From Owenia fusiformis (Eukaryota > Annelida > Polychaeta > Sabellida > Oweniidae): 64,000 bases of DNA. Under the pieces are notes generated by a model that saw nothing but the letters and a program-made list of their open reading frames with translations, did no database searches and was not told where the DNA came from. A program made the translations under genes and the position numbers. This document shows positions 13,546 to 26,265 of the stretch, piece after piece (the stretch's first letter is position 1; every line of letters begins with the position of its first letter). The stretch is taken from assembly GCA_903813345.2 (NCBI GenBank), contig CAIIXF020000007.1:8129730-8193729 (forward strand), read 5' to 3'.

Positions 13546-13983
13546 TGAACACGATTTTCACGGATTGAAATGATTCACCAAACTAACACTTTCGGTAGTC
13601 AAATAACAATTTTCACTTTATTTTCAATCAGTGATATGGCCGATATTTGTGACACCCTGTACATACAAATGGAATTAATATAGTGAGGTTGAAACACGAT
13701 TTTCACGGATTGAAATGATTCACCAAACTAACACTTTCGGTAGTCAAATAACAATTTTCACTTTATTTTCAATCAGTGATATGGCCGATATTTGTGACAC
13801 CCTGTACATACAAATGGAATTAATATAGTGAGGTTGAAACATGATTTTCACGGATTGAAATGATTCACCAAACTAACACTTTCGGTAGTCAAATAACAAT
13901 TTTCACTTTATTTTCAATCAGTGATATGGCCGATATTTGTGACACCCTGTACATACAAATGGAATTAATATAGTGAGGTTACT
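13546..13983 (+). repeat. Three-copy 145-bp tandem repeat
   Basis: Three nearly identical units start at about 13549, 13694 and 13839, each beginning 'acacgattttcacggattg' (the third has 'acatg'). Each contains 'gacaccctgtacata' and ends near 'tatagtgaggtt'. The period is exactly 145 bp both times, so the copies are recent. Confidence 0.92.
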
Positions 13984-14191
13984 GTTGAGAAAGGCCAATG
14001 TGGTTGGTCAATTATACACTTGATAACAACATTTTCATTGTCATGTTTAGATCATAAAAATGACACACGATTACGATTATTTATCCTTAATCAAACGAAA
14101 ATCATGTTTACTTTAAGACACACCCCTTCATAGGTAGTGTCATAAAGATCTAAAGATCTCTGCAAGACACGACGTTCATTTTATAGAACGT

Positions 14192-14711
14192 TACAGTGTG
14201 GGCCAAAAAATAATCACATGAAAAGCTACATCTCCAAGATTCATCTCATAAAAAGTTTTTTAACATGGATCAAAATAAAAATTGAATTCCGAACAGAACA
14301 GAGTAATGTGTATTAAGCTGAATGGGAACACTTGTTTTCAAATACACCATTTTCGAAACTTACAAAATTCATTTAGAAAATGGTTGTAATTGCAACAAAA
14401 AGTATCCATCAGGATAAGGTGTGTATAAATAGTTTTATGAAATGAAATTCATTCCTTTAATTGGATTATCTTAGGGAACCCTATTATCAAAACTCGCATT
14501 GTTTTCGTTGATCCATTTACTATGCACCTTTGCAACTTCCAAAGGAGCAAAGTCGTTGTAAAAAATTCAAATTTTGTTTGAATGTTGACTAGCCTACCTT
14601 TTTATAATACTGAGTATACAACTAATAATATTTAAATATTTAGAGAATACGTATTACAGATCGAGTAAACCACTTTTTATAATGTGTAGTCATTTTTAGG
14701 CCCACCCTGTA
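14192..14711. mobile_element. 520-bp mariner-type MITE flanked by TA
   Basis: The left end reads TA-cagtgtgggccaaaaaat and the right end in reverse reads TA-cagggtgggcctaaaaat, giving inverted ends of roughly 25 bp bordered by TA dinucleotides, as in Tc1/mariner insertions. No reading frame was found inside. Its right end lies 30 bp from the presumed TATA box of the lipase gene. Confidence 0.75.
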
Positions 14712-14740
14712 TAAACTGAATATGCACGCATTGCATTTCA

Positions 14741-14747
14741 TATAAAA
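14741..14747 (+). promoter_or_regulatory. TATA box of the lipase gene
   Basis: A TATAAAA lies 65 bp before the lipase start codon, so transcription would begin near 14770 with a 5' leader of about 35 bases. A second TATAAA at 14710-14715 overlaps the MITE end and is an alternative. The call rests on position and consensus only. Confidence 0.5.
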
Positions 14748-14805
14748 TGTGAAACATTGACATTATTTATTTCGTAATTTGAGTGTTGATCAACCTGAAT
14801 TCAAT

Positions 14806-17800
14806 ATGCGCGTCATTGCCCTCACTATATTTGTGAGTTTTGTAGCAACTGCCCAGGGCTGTTATAGGTGAGTTTTCTATGAAATACAAAAAAAAATTAA
14901 TAACGAATCGCAATTGTTGACAATTTTGATAGGACGAAAGCCACGGCTTGTACAAGCTACATGTAAGTAGGCGAAAATGAAAATTTCTTATGACGTTTTT
15001 ACATGATATAACACTTAACCAACCATTTTAGTTCGATATTAAGTCCAGCATGGAATTAAGTTGCATGGAAATGAAAAAAACATGTTACCGATGCTAACAT
15101 TAAAAACATGTTTTTTATTTCCAAAACTGAAACTCAAGTTTATATATTTTGAAAGACAAGAGGGGACCCCCTCGATCAGAGACATAAAATTATTTATCCC
15201 ATACTTGGACGTGTTACAGGTACATAAAGCCGGTTTGTAAAAACTTATATTTTCATCAGCGGGCAGATATAGCTGTATCTCATACTTGAGTGGGTTTGGG
15301 GTAGATATCACCCGGGAATATATATCGTATCTGAGGAGCGGGAAGGATATATTGTATATGTCCCGTTCCAGGCCAAATGCGGGCAGATATAATATATCCA
15401 TCCCGCTCCCGGAAGTTTAAAAAAGTTTAAATATCAAAAGTTTTAATTTTTTAATTTTAAAATTTAATTTTTGTAAGTTTAAATGTTACAATTTCATTGT
15501 ATTGAACAAAAAGAATATTACGAAAATGTTAAATATAAATATCTTGTCATTTGAAAAAGGTGGAAAAGGTTATATCTTCCCTAAACCCACTCAAGTATGA
15601 GATACACCAGTTATGCACGGTCGGTTTGGATACATGGAATATCCCTTGGGATAAACAATACATCTTCCCTCGGTCCCTTCGATCCCTCGGGAAGATATAT
15701 TGTATATCCCTCGGGATATTCCCTGTATCCAAAACCTCCCAGTGCATAACCCCTATTTACGTCCCGCTCCGAGCGGGCAGATATAGTATATTTGCCCGCT
15801 ACGTCACAATCGCTACTCGCATATTTGTTCATAATTTGTAACGTTCGCGTAATGACTGTAAACGACAATGGAGAAAACACAGACAATCGGGATCTGTTTG
15901 ATGGTTTAAAAAAGAGAAGGAGCATCAACTTAATCAATCAGAAATTTGGGAAAATAAATGTGGGAATATTTGAGAGAACAGGAAAATCCGCCCACGGGCC
16001 AAGAAAACAAAACTTGACATGAATATTCTAAAATATTTCCACGATTGAACAATGTTAACCAGATGACCAATATTGGTATGGGATAAACATATTATCCTAT
16101 AGTCGGTTCAGGATATTGGGATTATCCCTTGGCCAATATAATATATTTTCCCTCGGGACCTGCGGCCCTCGGGCAAATATATTATATTAGCCTCGGGATA
16201 ATCCCAATATCCTGAACCTCATATAGGATAATCTCTATGTCTTCCGCCTCGATATAGAACATCACTTCTGGACAATACTTTCTAAAATAATTAACCTTAG
16301 ATAAAATAAATATTCAAAAAATCATGTTTCAACTTCAGAACTGAAACTCAAGTGTGTGCAGGACCGGTTGGTTGCTTCGACTTTAGCGCCCCATTTCAAA
16401 ATTTCCCCCTGCCATGGTTGCCTGATGAGATCAACGCTAAGTTTGAGCTGTTTACACGACAGAATAGAGACTATCCCCAGTTCATCGAAAGCCTCAATCC
16501 ACCGTAAGTAATCATTCTATAGCTGCTATATTAATTCATAATTTTTTTTTTGCATATTATCATAATCACGTGTGCATGGTCAAGGACAGAAGTTTCATTT
16601 GAGATTGTTTCGTACTGAGGGTTATTTCAGTAATGCACGTTGTTGTCTAAAGACATTGTAATACATGCAGCAAGAAATGAGTGTTGTAACGAAAGTTATT
16701 TTAACGATGAGCATATCGTGAACGTTGTATTTCATAACGTACCCTCTTATCTTGTTTCGATATATGTAAAGTAACGTACATTCTTATTTTAGAGATGTGT
16801 ACAGTAAGACCCGGGAAACAAAGATCTTGATTCATGGCTTCCTATCCAGCTCTAGCACACCATGGATGACAGAGATGAAAAATGCACTGCTTGATGTGGT
16901 TAGTTATTTCATAACCATTTAATATCATATTCTTAAAATTTGGACTTTATTTAAGAAGTCATTTTCAAGATGGCCACTGAATTCAAAATGGTCCATTAGG
17001 ACTCTGCTGAAGAAGAAATTATCATAATGGCCATCATTTTCATAAATTTATAATTTTTATATACTGCATACCTCAAAAACCAGTCGTCGGATTCTGTTCA
17101 GCTAATCATGTGCTGATGCCTTAAAGACAAAGGATTCTGCTCAAGAGGGAATTTTCAAGATGGCTGTTGAATTCAAAATGGCTGCCATTTTCCAGGAGAA
17201 ATATTTTCATGATAATGCAAATACCGGTATCCTGTTTTGGTCGAAAGTTTAGGGGCTTACGCCTCATGGCCAAAGGATGTCACATGGATGTATATTTTTG
17301 CCTAAAAATTATAGTTTTTCCATTTTCAAATAGTTTGGACTTGGTGTTACTGCTAGTTATTTCTATCATGATACGAGGGGTGATCAATAAGTAATGAACG
17401 CTTTTTTACACAGATGTTTTTTAATTTTTATAGACCAATCCCTTTGATTTTATCACCAGTGATACATCATTCAATAATCTATCAACTCTGAAGATTTGAA
17501 AGCAAAATATGTTATATATTTTGATATATCTTTATTTCCGTAGCGGAGGTACAGGTACCCCGGGACCGACATAATGTCACACATTCTGAAGCTATTTTAG
17601 CTTGTTTAAAGGGTGACGCATATCGTTTAGCAAATCGAACGCTCGTTTCTGGTGTTGCTCACCGTTTAGTATAAAAGGCCCGATCCCGGAATAATACTCA
17701 AGGGTTCACAGGTTTGAGGTCGTTGTGTCAACACCTCTAACTGTTATATAGCATAAGTATATTATAGATCGTCACACATTTATAAAAGGGTGATTTTTAT

Positions 17801-20800
17801 TTTGACAAATCAATTCCACATTTATGGGCGAAGTTTCAGGATCATCTATTTGTGTATAATAAGGAAAAATTGGCATCTAAATTTCCCCATAACGTAATAG
17901 CACACAGCTTGGCATATGAAATATCCTACAAATGAAACAAAGCAAGACAAACCGGTTTCTAATGCAAGGATTTATATTGGCTGTTGTACATGTATTCTTT
18001 GAACGCAATCACTCTTTGGATAACGTTTTCAAAATCATTATAAACGGATTACTTTATCTCAAAGACAATTTCAATAAACTGGATTTTACAGAACTCCCCT
18101 TATTTCTTAAAAATGGACTGATCCAGTTGATTCGCCTAGAGCCGCCATATTGTTTTTATACGGGATGCTAATCGGAACCCTTTAACATGTAACGCAGTTG
18201 AATGCAGGCTGAACAAAACAAACCATTATGGTCATAAATTACCCCATTTTGTTATGCCATAGTTGATTTTGTATATTTTATCATCACTATGTGGTATTCA
18301 TGCCACATTCATTCTACAAGGCCCTCTGCATAGGTTCCACCAAGTGCTACATGTACACAGTTTCTCATCCTCTTAACTCAAGATTGTGAGACAAGGCTGA
18401 AGGCATTCTCTGACATGGTAGCAAGATGCCGTTGCACAGCTTGTTTTATTTCATCAATGTCAATAAACTTGCATCTTTCTCTATAGAAATAAGTAGTATA
18501 GAAATAAATAAGGCACATGTGGGCAGATCTGGATAATATGGTGCATTGGCTAAGGGCTCAATTTTGAGGTCCAGGGATGTTGTTTTGTGAACATTTTGAG
18601 ATCTGTGGACAGGTGCATTGTCCATATGGAGTTGGATGTTCCCTTCTCTCACCAACCCCTTCTTCCACAATGCTTTCTCAAATTGACCTGCAAACCCCGA
18701 CCATACAACACTCTGACATCAAAATACTTCCTGATTATGTGTTACCAGCCAGCAAAGTATTTTAAACAACACAACACTTGATGCATAAAAAAGTTCAGAT
18801 CTCATTGAAATTTACCAAGCTGGCTAGAAACTGAATATGTGACGTAAATGTCGGTCCCGGGGTACCTGTACCTCCTTCACGAAAATAAGGATATATCAAC
18901 ATGTATTACATATTTTGTCTTCAAATCTTCAGAATTGATAGATAATTGAATGATGTATAACTGGTAGGAAAATCAAATGTATTGGTCTATAAAAAGTATC
19001 TGTGTAAAAAAGCGTCCATTACTTATTGATCACCCCTCGTATGTTCTAAATCAGAGAGATTTGTGCTGTATTTTTGTATGCCCGCGGTTCTACTGAAGTG
19101 CGTAATATTAAATGAGGTTTTCCCCATGTATCACTAAAATAGCAATAAGCCATGCACTGCAAATTACATGTTCATGTATTTTTTACAAAAATAACTTATC
19201 CAAGCGCAGCTTCACTCACATAATTCATTTGAAAGTGGAACGTGTGCGGTGCACTAGAATATAGCAACGAGCAGACGCGGTTGAAACACGCGAGCAGCCG
19301 ACAAGGTTGCCATAGCGAACTCAGCGGTTAAAGTGCGCTTGGATGAACTGCTTTTGTTGAAAACGTGTGACCATGTTATTTGCAATGCATGGACTCATCG
19401 TTCTTTTTCATGATACCTAGGGGAAACTAATTAAATATTATGCAATATAATATACTTGCACCGAGGGCAGTTCAAAAACGCAGTCTTGATAAAATATGTT
19501 TTGTTCCTGTAATTTCGGGGATTTTTCTAGGTTTACAATTAAGAACAAGGAACATCGAAGAACAGCATACAATGGTCGGATTTGTATGGCTAATCTGGAA
19601 TTGCAAATAATCTATTAATTTGTATATTTGTATGGAAAAGTAAATCAATTGAATGTATCTTATATACTAGCTTATATATATATATTAATATTTATGGTTC
19701 GATTTTTTGATGTTCACATACACATACATTATATTGTACTAGACCTAGCGGTGGAAACGCGAATAGTATTTTTACAAGCAATTACACTACATGTATTCAT
19801 TATTGATGATATACAGGGTGATCCAGAAATAGCGTCATTTTAATACTACTTGATTGATCATCTTGAAACGAATATCGGTCCAATAGTATTGAAATCGCTT
19901 CTGGATCACCCTGTATTTGTTATGCGATAGTATTTCACATACTCACAAGGCATGACTGACAGTACGCAAATGTACTATTCAATGGTCCTTTTTCCATATA
20001 GCTTTGAAATCTCGTTAAAGTCTCGTTTTAATGAGATTTAAGGATATCTGCATTTTGAACCACTAAAGACTAACATTCCTTCTATTTGATGGCATATTTG
20101 AATTCTATGTGTAATTTTCTATCTAAACAACTTTGATTTGCACCATTCAAATTCTAATGATTTTCTGGTTTTCTGGAAATCACAATCCACATGTCAATAA
20201 GATCATATTGTTACATTCCAATAAAGTTTTAAGTTAACCCAAATGGAATTACTTCTTAAATCAAGAAATTAAGTGACTCTGGCAATACATTTACATGTAT
20301 TCTAGCCCTACCCTTGTCCTACCAATACCCATGATGCAATCTATTTTCCATTTCTATGGAAAGGGGTCATTTGTTTATTTCTAGCTACAGCGTGAGGCAG
20401 AAATTCACACGACGTCTTTATTATGGCAATTATACCATGATTAAAGCAATGCAAGTCATGATTAGTTGCACCATGGTAAAGTTATAATTTCCATCGGACG
20501 AAGTATGTTTAAATTTTGGAGTTGAATTTCTATCAGATGCTGCATCGTGTGATATTGTCGGGATAGATTTTATGGAGAAATCAAATGTGACATTAACAGC
20601 GAATAACGTGACTCTTATGAATGTTGCCGTGTACCCATCCATTGCCTTCTGTATCATACCTTTTGTGAAATTCCTTGGAAAGATTGTGTCGAATTTAAAG
20701 TATTTATAAAAATACTTGTTGTGTTCAAAAGCAGAAATGTAGCCCATTGGCGCAAAAACTGTCTTTATGCCGATTTCAATGTTCTCAGTGTCATTGACTT

Positions 20801-23800
20801 CACCGAGGCATTTTAAGACTGTTGGGACAATGAGCCTGTCCAGTACACATTTTTTCTCATCATGAACATAGCCTTCTGGACATTTTAGGGTCGTACAGGC
20901 TGCATTTGCGTCACAACTTATGCCAAAGTCCATTCCATTGATTCCCTTTCCTGGTCTTGTAATCATAAGGAGGTCATTCTCTGATGTCAAATCCCATAGA
21001 ATACCGAATGAAAACACAGATAAGTCCAATCCCGATTTGTCGTCAGCTTGTATCTGGGTTATACCAAGTTTACAGTTGGGTAAAATCAGCTTGCCAGTAT
21101 CATCTAGGATAGGAGAAGTAGAGCACACCCAACAGTAGAAGTTCTTGTACACATATGCAGTCAAACTTTGATAAACTAGAGGGTAGAAACCAGAAGTTGC
21201 ACACATGTCAGCGAGAGTTTCGTTTGTTCCTTTAGGACATGTATCCAAAGTCGGTAAACATGATCTAAGGGAGTCTGTACTTACTGGCGGGACATAGTGG
21301 TGCTCGCAGAATCGAGAAGTTAGTAACTTCAACAATGTTGTAGTTCCAGGATTAAGAAAATCGTTTTCATCCATCACATAGGCATTGCATAGTAGTTTTA
21401 TTTCCCAATTGGTAAATGCTTTCACATTGTTACACCTAGCACAGTGAATATTCTTGTATGTACGATTAGTTTCTTGATCTGTCACAGGCACCGTATCAAG
21501 GAACTTCTTACCATATTTGCACATACTCTCCAAGACAGTACTGGCGTATTCAGGTCGGCAATTTGAAGACGTGTAGACCATATTTGTGTTGCTTATCTTT
21601 ACACACGTGTATCTTGACCGCTGTCCCTTCAACTGTGTCTCGTCATTTAGACTACTGGAGTTCTGTGTGCATTGTGCGTTGAAATCAGCACAACAATCTT
21701 CAAAGTGAATGCACTTATCATCACACTGGCAGTAGAAATCATTAAGACTGTGTGTAGTTTTTGGTATCCCACATCTGTTTTCACATGAACGCATTTTGGT
21801 TTGCTCATCATAGTATTGTTGCAAAGTCTGTTCTGGACCTTTTTCCTTTGGTTGATTATCGCATATTTTGCTACTTCGCGTGGTTGTTCCTTCGATGGTA
21901 CTTTGAGAAATGTTTTCTGGTTTTGTCAGAGTTATCGTCAAAATAGAAGTCAAAAATAAGATATGAACTCCAATCATCTTTAACTGCTCAATATGTATGG
22001 TGAGAAATAGTCTGTATTTGCTTCTTGGACTATTTTTCTATTATATATGTTGCCTTGCGTAAGACATGACATGTTTCTTCTATCACTATGGTAACTGTAT
22101 CATGGGGCAGGAATTTATGAAAGGCAATGCAAGTTTTGCGTCACATAATCACTGCATGTCTCTTGAAAAATATGATATGAATTACAGGGTGTCCCAAAAT
22201 ATATATCAGAATTACACATTTTCTGTTAGCCCAGTTGTGATATCCGCATGGGATAAAACTCTAGATGTAAAATTTGGCCCATTCATCCATTTTTAATTTG
22301 ATACTGGTTATATATCAATGGATTTATATACATTATGATTGTCTACAAATACAGAAGATTATTTGTTTTTTGAATGGTTTGATGATATAATAACTTTTCT
22401 TTTGAGACACCCAGTACATCGATCCCAGTTGTAAATTATACGCTTGTTGATATTGATGATTCTAAGGATGTACTTCGTTATTTTCCAAATTAAATGAATG
22501 ATTATAATTATCCATCTATTAAATATGAGGATACGTGATACCTCTATTGTATTTCCGTTGTATAATTGTACCCTACGTGATTGGCTTATCGCATTCATTC
22601 ATTTATACTTAATTATAATGTTAGGTCTAATATTACATTGCATAATACATAATTGATAAATTGTAGGGAACACTGTAGAAAAAATGTTTTTACTTTACAT
22701 TTTGTCATGCTGTACTTTACATTAGACTTGTATTTTTGTATGTTGTTTTTAGTTTAGTCTAGTTTTAGTTTAGTATTATTGTACAAAGTAGAAATTCATC
22801 ATTGTTATGGCATCCAGAAAGTCAATAATAAATCTAGCCCTATTTACACCACGCGACATTCCAAGACATCTTGGCTAAAACGTTTTAGAAAATTATGTTG
22901 AGTTTACACCACCATTTTCAAGACGTCTTACGAAATTATAATTGAGTTTATACCTGTTTTTCTAAAACGTCTTAGAGATTTGTAGTTATACATGTAAAAT
23001 GGAAAAAGCAGTTGGAGTACTGGTTGAAGGACGGTTCAGTCAATAAATCAAAGCTATTCCTTTCCCGCTTCTATACTTTGTGCTAAAGAATGCATCGGTT
23101 TCACAAAAATATATCCTTAAGAGAGCATTGTTAAAAGCATGAAAGAGAGCAGGAAGATTTTGTGCATATATTAGGGTTATGATAGAACGTCAGGCAAATT
23201 AGTTCTTCTCAACATTTTTGGGATGATATTGGGACAATGGACAGTAGTGGATCCAGACCTTAACAAGGGGAGGGGCAAATTTTGAGTCTGGAAAAATGTC
23301 TGCGCTTGCCCGAAAACATTTTGGGCCCCTAAAACCAAAGATTGGGCCCAAATTTTGAAAAATTGACTCAAAACTTTTTGAGGCCCACTAAAGGGGGCGG
23401 GCCCCATGCCCCCCCCCCCCCCGGGATCCACCACTGAGGGATGAGACAAGAGAAAGGACCATGCAACACATGTAAACAGGAAGTTTATATATCATATTTT
23501 TCGTTCAGCGCAAAATGCTAAAAGCTTAATGCTTAAAAATGCTTAAGTCTATGCATCAAAGCATAGATCGAATAGATGAAATAATATGACCTTTGCCTGA
23601 TCGATTTTATTCTAGGAAAGAAAGTAAAGTGTTTTACCTTTGCTATTAGATCTTTAAGTGTCGTATTTGATGATCTAAAAATCCAAAACTTTTGTCTCTA
23701 AAATGGCGGGAAATTCAAATGTTTGAAAATTATAAGATGATAAACAAGGAAATCATCGAAGTAATATAGATAATTTACAAGTTGAATTCTAAATAAATAA

Positions 23801-26234
23801 TCCACTTATTTCTGTGCTATAGTATCAAGTACATATCAGTGGAAAATTCATAATTCTTCCTCACCTACAGTACTTGAGAGGTTAAGCAACACTACTTTTT
23901 ATAACGTAAACCGCGAACGGGAAGGCGCACGCAGGTTTTTCTCAGGATGTGACGTCATATTGTTCTACTTATTTCCCGGTTTACGTGCATCCAAACGTGA
24001 AAATTCAAAGTCTAGGTAGGTCGTTCCGTAAAGGATTTTTCGTACTTTATCAAGTTCGATCGAAATAAATATGATATAGGTCGAATGCATGAATATGTTT
24101 GACACAGATCTGTGTATAAATCGAGATCATTTGTGTCCAACAAATGAAAATATAACTTGAATGTTGAGGCGACCATTTCATAATCTGATGAGATTACATG
24201 CATGGCAATTACCAACATGCCAACTCATCTAAATTATATTATACAAATTGTGACACCATAGTAATAAAACTATGAATGCTTTTAAGACATTAAAGATGTT
24301 ATCCTGTTGTATTTTTTAAGATTCATGATGCCATAGAACACCACCAGGCTGTGAAACATCTCCTTTGTTAAACACTTTCATCAAATTGTCAATAAAGTAA
24401 TGTTTTTTTTTATACATTTTAAGTAGAAAATAAAACGAAACGCCCTTAAGAAAAAGAAAAAATCATTTTGAGGTTTGCGTTTACGTTACGTCTTAAGTGC
24501 TCAGCTTAAAGCACTTTTGTTCATAGTACGTAAACGGGAACGTAAAGGTTTACGTTTGCGGTTCACGTCATAAAAAATCGTCTTGCTTAACCTCTCTACT
24601 GTATATGATTTGACGTCAATCTCAATCTCTGAGGGGTCATTCATCAAGCTATCGCAATCACTGCGACGTCGCAGACACTGCGACCACCGTGCGACGTCGC
24701 ACTGACTGACTTCGACTGCGACCTTTTCATTAACAAATCGCAGTCTGCGATGTCCCTGCGACAAGTCGCAGTGATTACCACGTACACGTGCTTGTACACG
24801 TGTAAGTTTCACTTAAAGAAGATGACACTATTCTGGTATATTGTAGCTACAGTATCTATCTATTGTTGCTAAGGTCACTGGGGATGAACTGGAAACGAGG
24901 GAGGTTTTGCCTCGTATCAAAATGGCGGCGCGTGAAAAAATTTCATTCGGTAAGATTTTTGTTTTTTACAATTTTCGTGCTTTTATCCTTCAAATTAAAA
25001 CTTAATATTTGGCAAGTAAATAGTCTCTAAGTTCCGGTTTTATAATATGATTGCAAATTAGAAATCAATACAGACATTGCTGAGATATTTACATTTCAAT
25101 TCTCTCACTTAGGAAACGAGGCACCTGTCTACATTTTGTAACAATGAAACGAGGCAATGTTTGACTTGCAACGAGGCAACTATCCTTTCTGTGATAGTGT
25201 CTACATTTAATGATCTTATTTCCACCGTTCTGGTCACATACGACCGATTACGTTTTACACGATATACATGATTATATATGTAAGAGCAAAGAAAAGTCTA
25301 ACTGTACCAATTTAGTTAAGCTACATGTTGTTAAGGTTCATCTTTAAGTACAGAAAATGCCAATGCACTTCACTCGATTCATTCTTTGCTGCAGCTTAAA
25401 ATTTATGCTAAGGAGTTATACTGTTTTATTTTTAAATATTTCGAAAACGTTAAATAGCATTGCTTTGAGTGTCAATTCCAATAAACGAGCCAGCTATCCG
25501 AGCTATCAATGGTAGCGCATATATCGTCAAAATGTTCTCTCAAATAAGAAAAATCTCGTTCAAAGAAGTGCTATTTTAATAGGGAGCTTTACTACACGTA
25601 TTTTAGAAATGGCGACCGTAAACGTGAAATGAGCCCTGGGAACTATAGTTCCGTTCTGGATTGACTTATACAAAGACCCAATTAAAACAGTTTAAGTGAT
25701 ACCTTTGTAATCATTCATGCAAATAAAGACGTTGAAGACAAGAACTAGTTCTCTGAAGATTGCAATTTTACACGTTTACGTACACGTGTCGTTAAACCTC
25801 CCTACTAATCGTACGCAAATGGGGCATTGTTGTTGCTCGAGATGGCTATATTTGATAGAATATAATTCCATATACGATAAAAAACGAATGACCATGGTAA
25901 TAATTAAATGACTCGCCTATATTACAAAAATAGCAGAGTCAAGGAGCACACTGGCATTGTCTCATTGGTGTATATTGGATTTTACTGTTTGTATTCTTTA
26001 ATGTCTGTATGTTCCTTATTATGTCACTATCAATTATGTTATTCTGCATATAGTCCAACGAAATGTGGAAATGTTCGGCGTCTGACGTCTGGAGTTCGGC
26101 GTCTGGCGTTTTGCGTCAATAGCAAATTCTTTAGCAATTTTAGCAACTTTCAAAAACTGAACAAATGCGTGCCGCTTAGACTGACATCATATTTTACTGT
26201 GAGCAATTATAAACTTATTATGACTTTCAAGTAT

Positions 26235-26265
<31 letters not shown>

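Noticed and set aside
15039-15937. Several 66-120-codon frames on both strands
   Set aside because: They arise from the inverted-repeat symmetry of the hairpins; peptides repeat each other in mirror frames.
18446-18670. Functional mariner transposase
   Set aside because: Only the C-terminal region remains, with an internal stop and a frame change.
24501-24812. 103-codon minus-strand frame
   Set aside because: Spans a MITE end and the palindromic terminus of the 8.6-kb element; peptide reflects repeated CTGCGACGT words.
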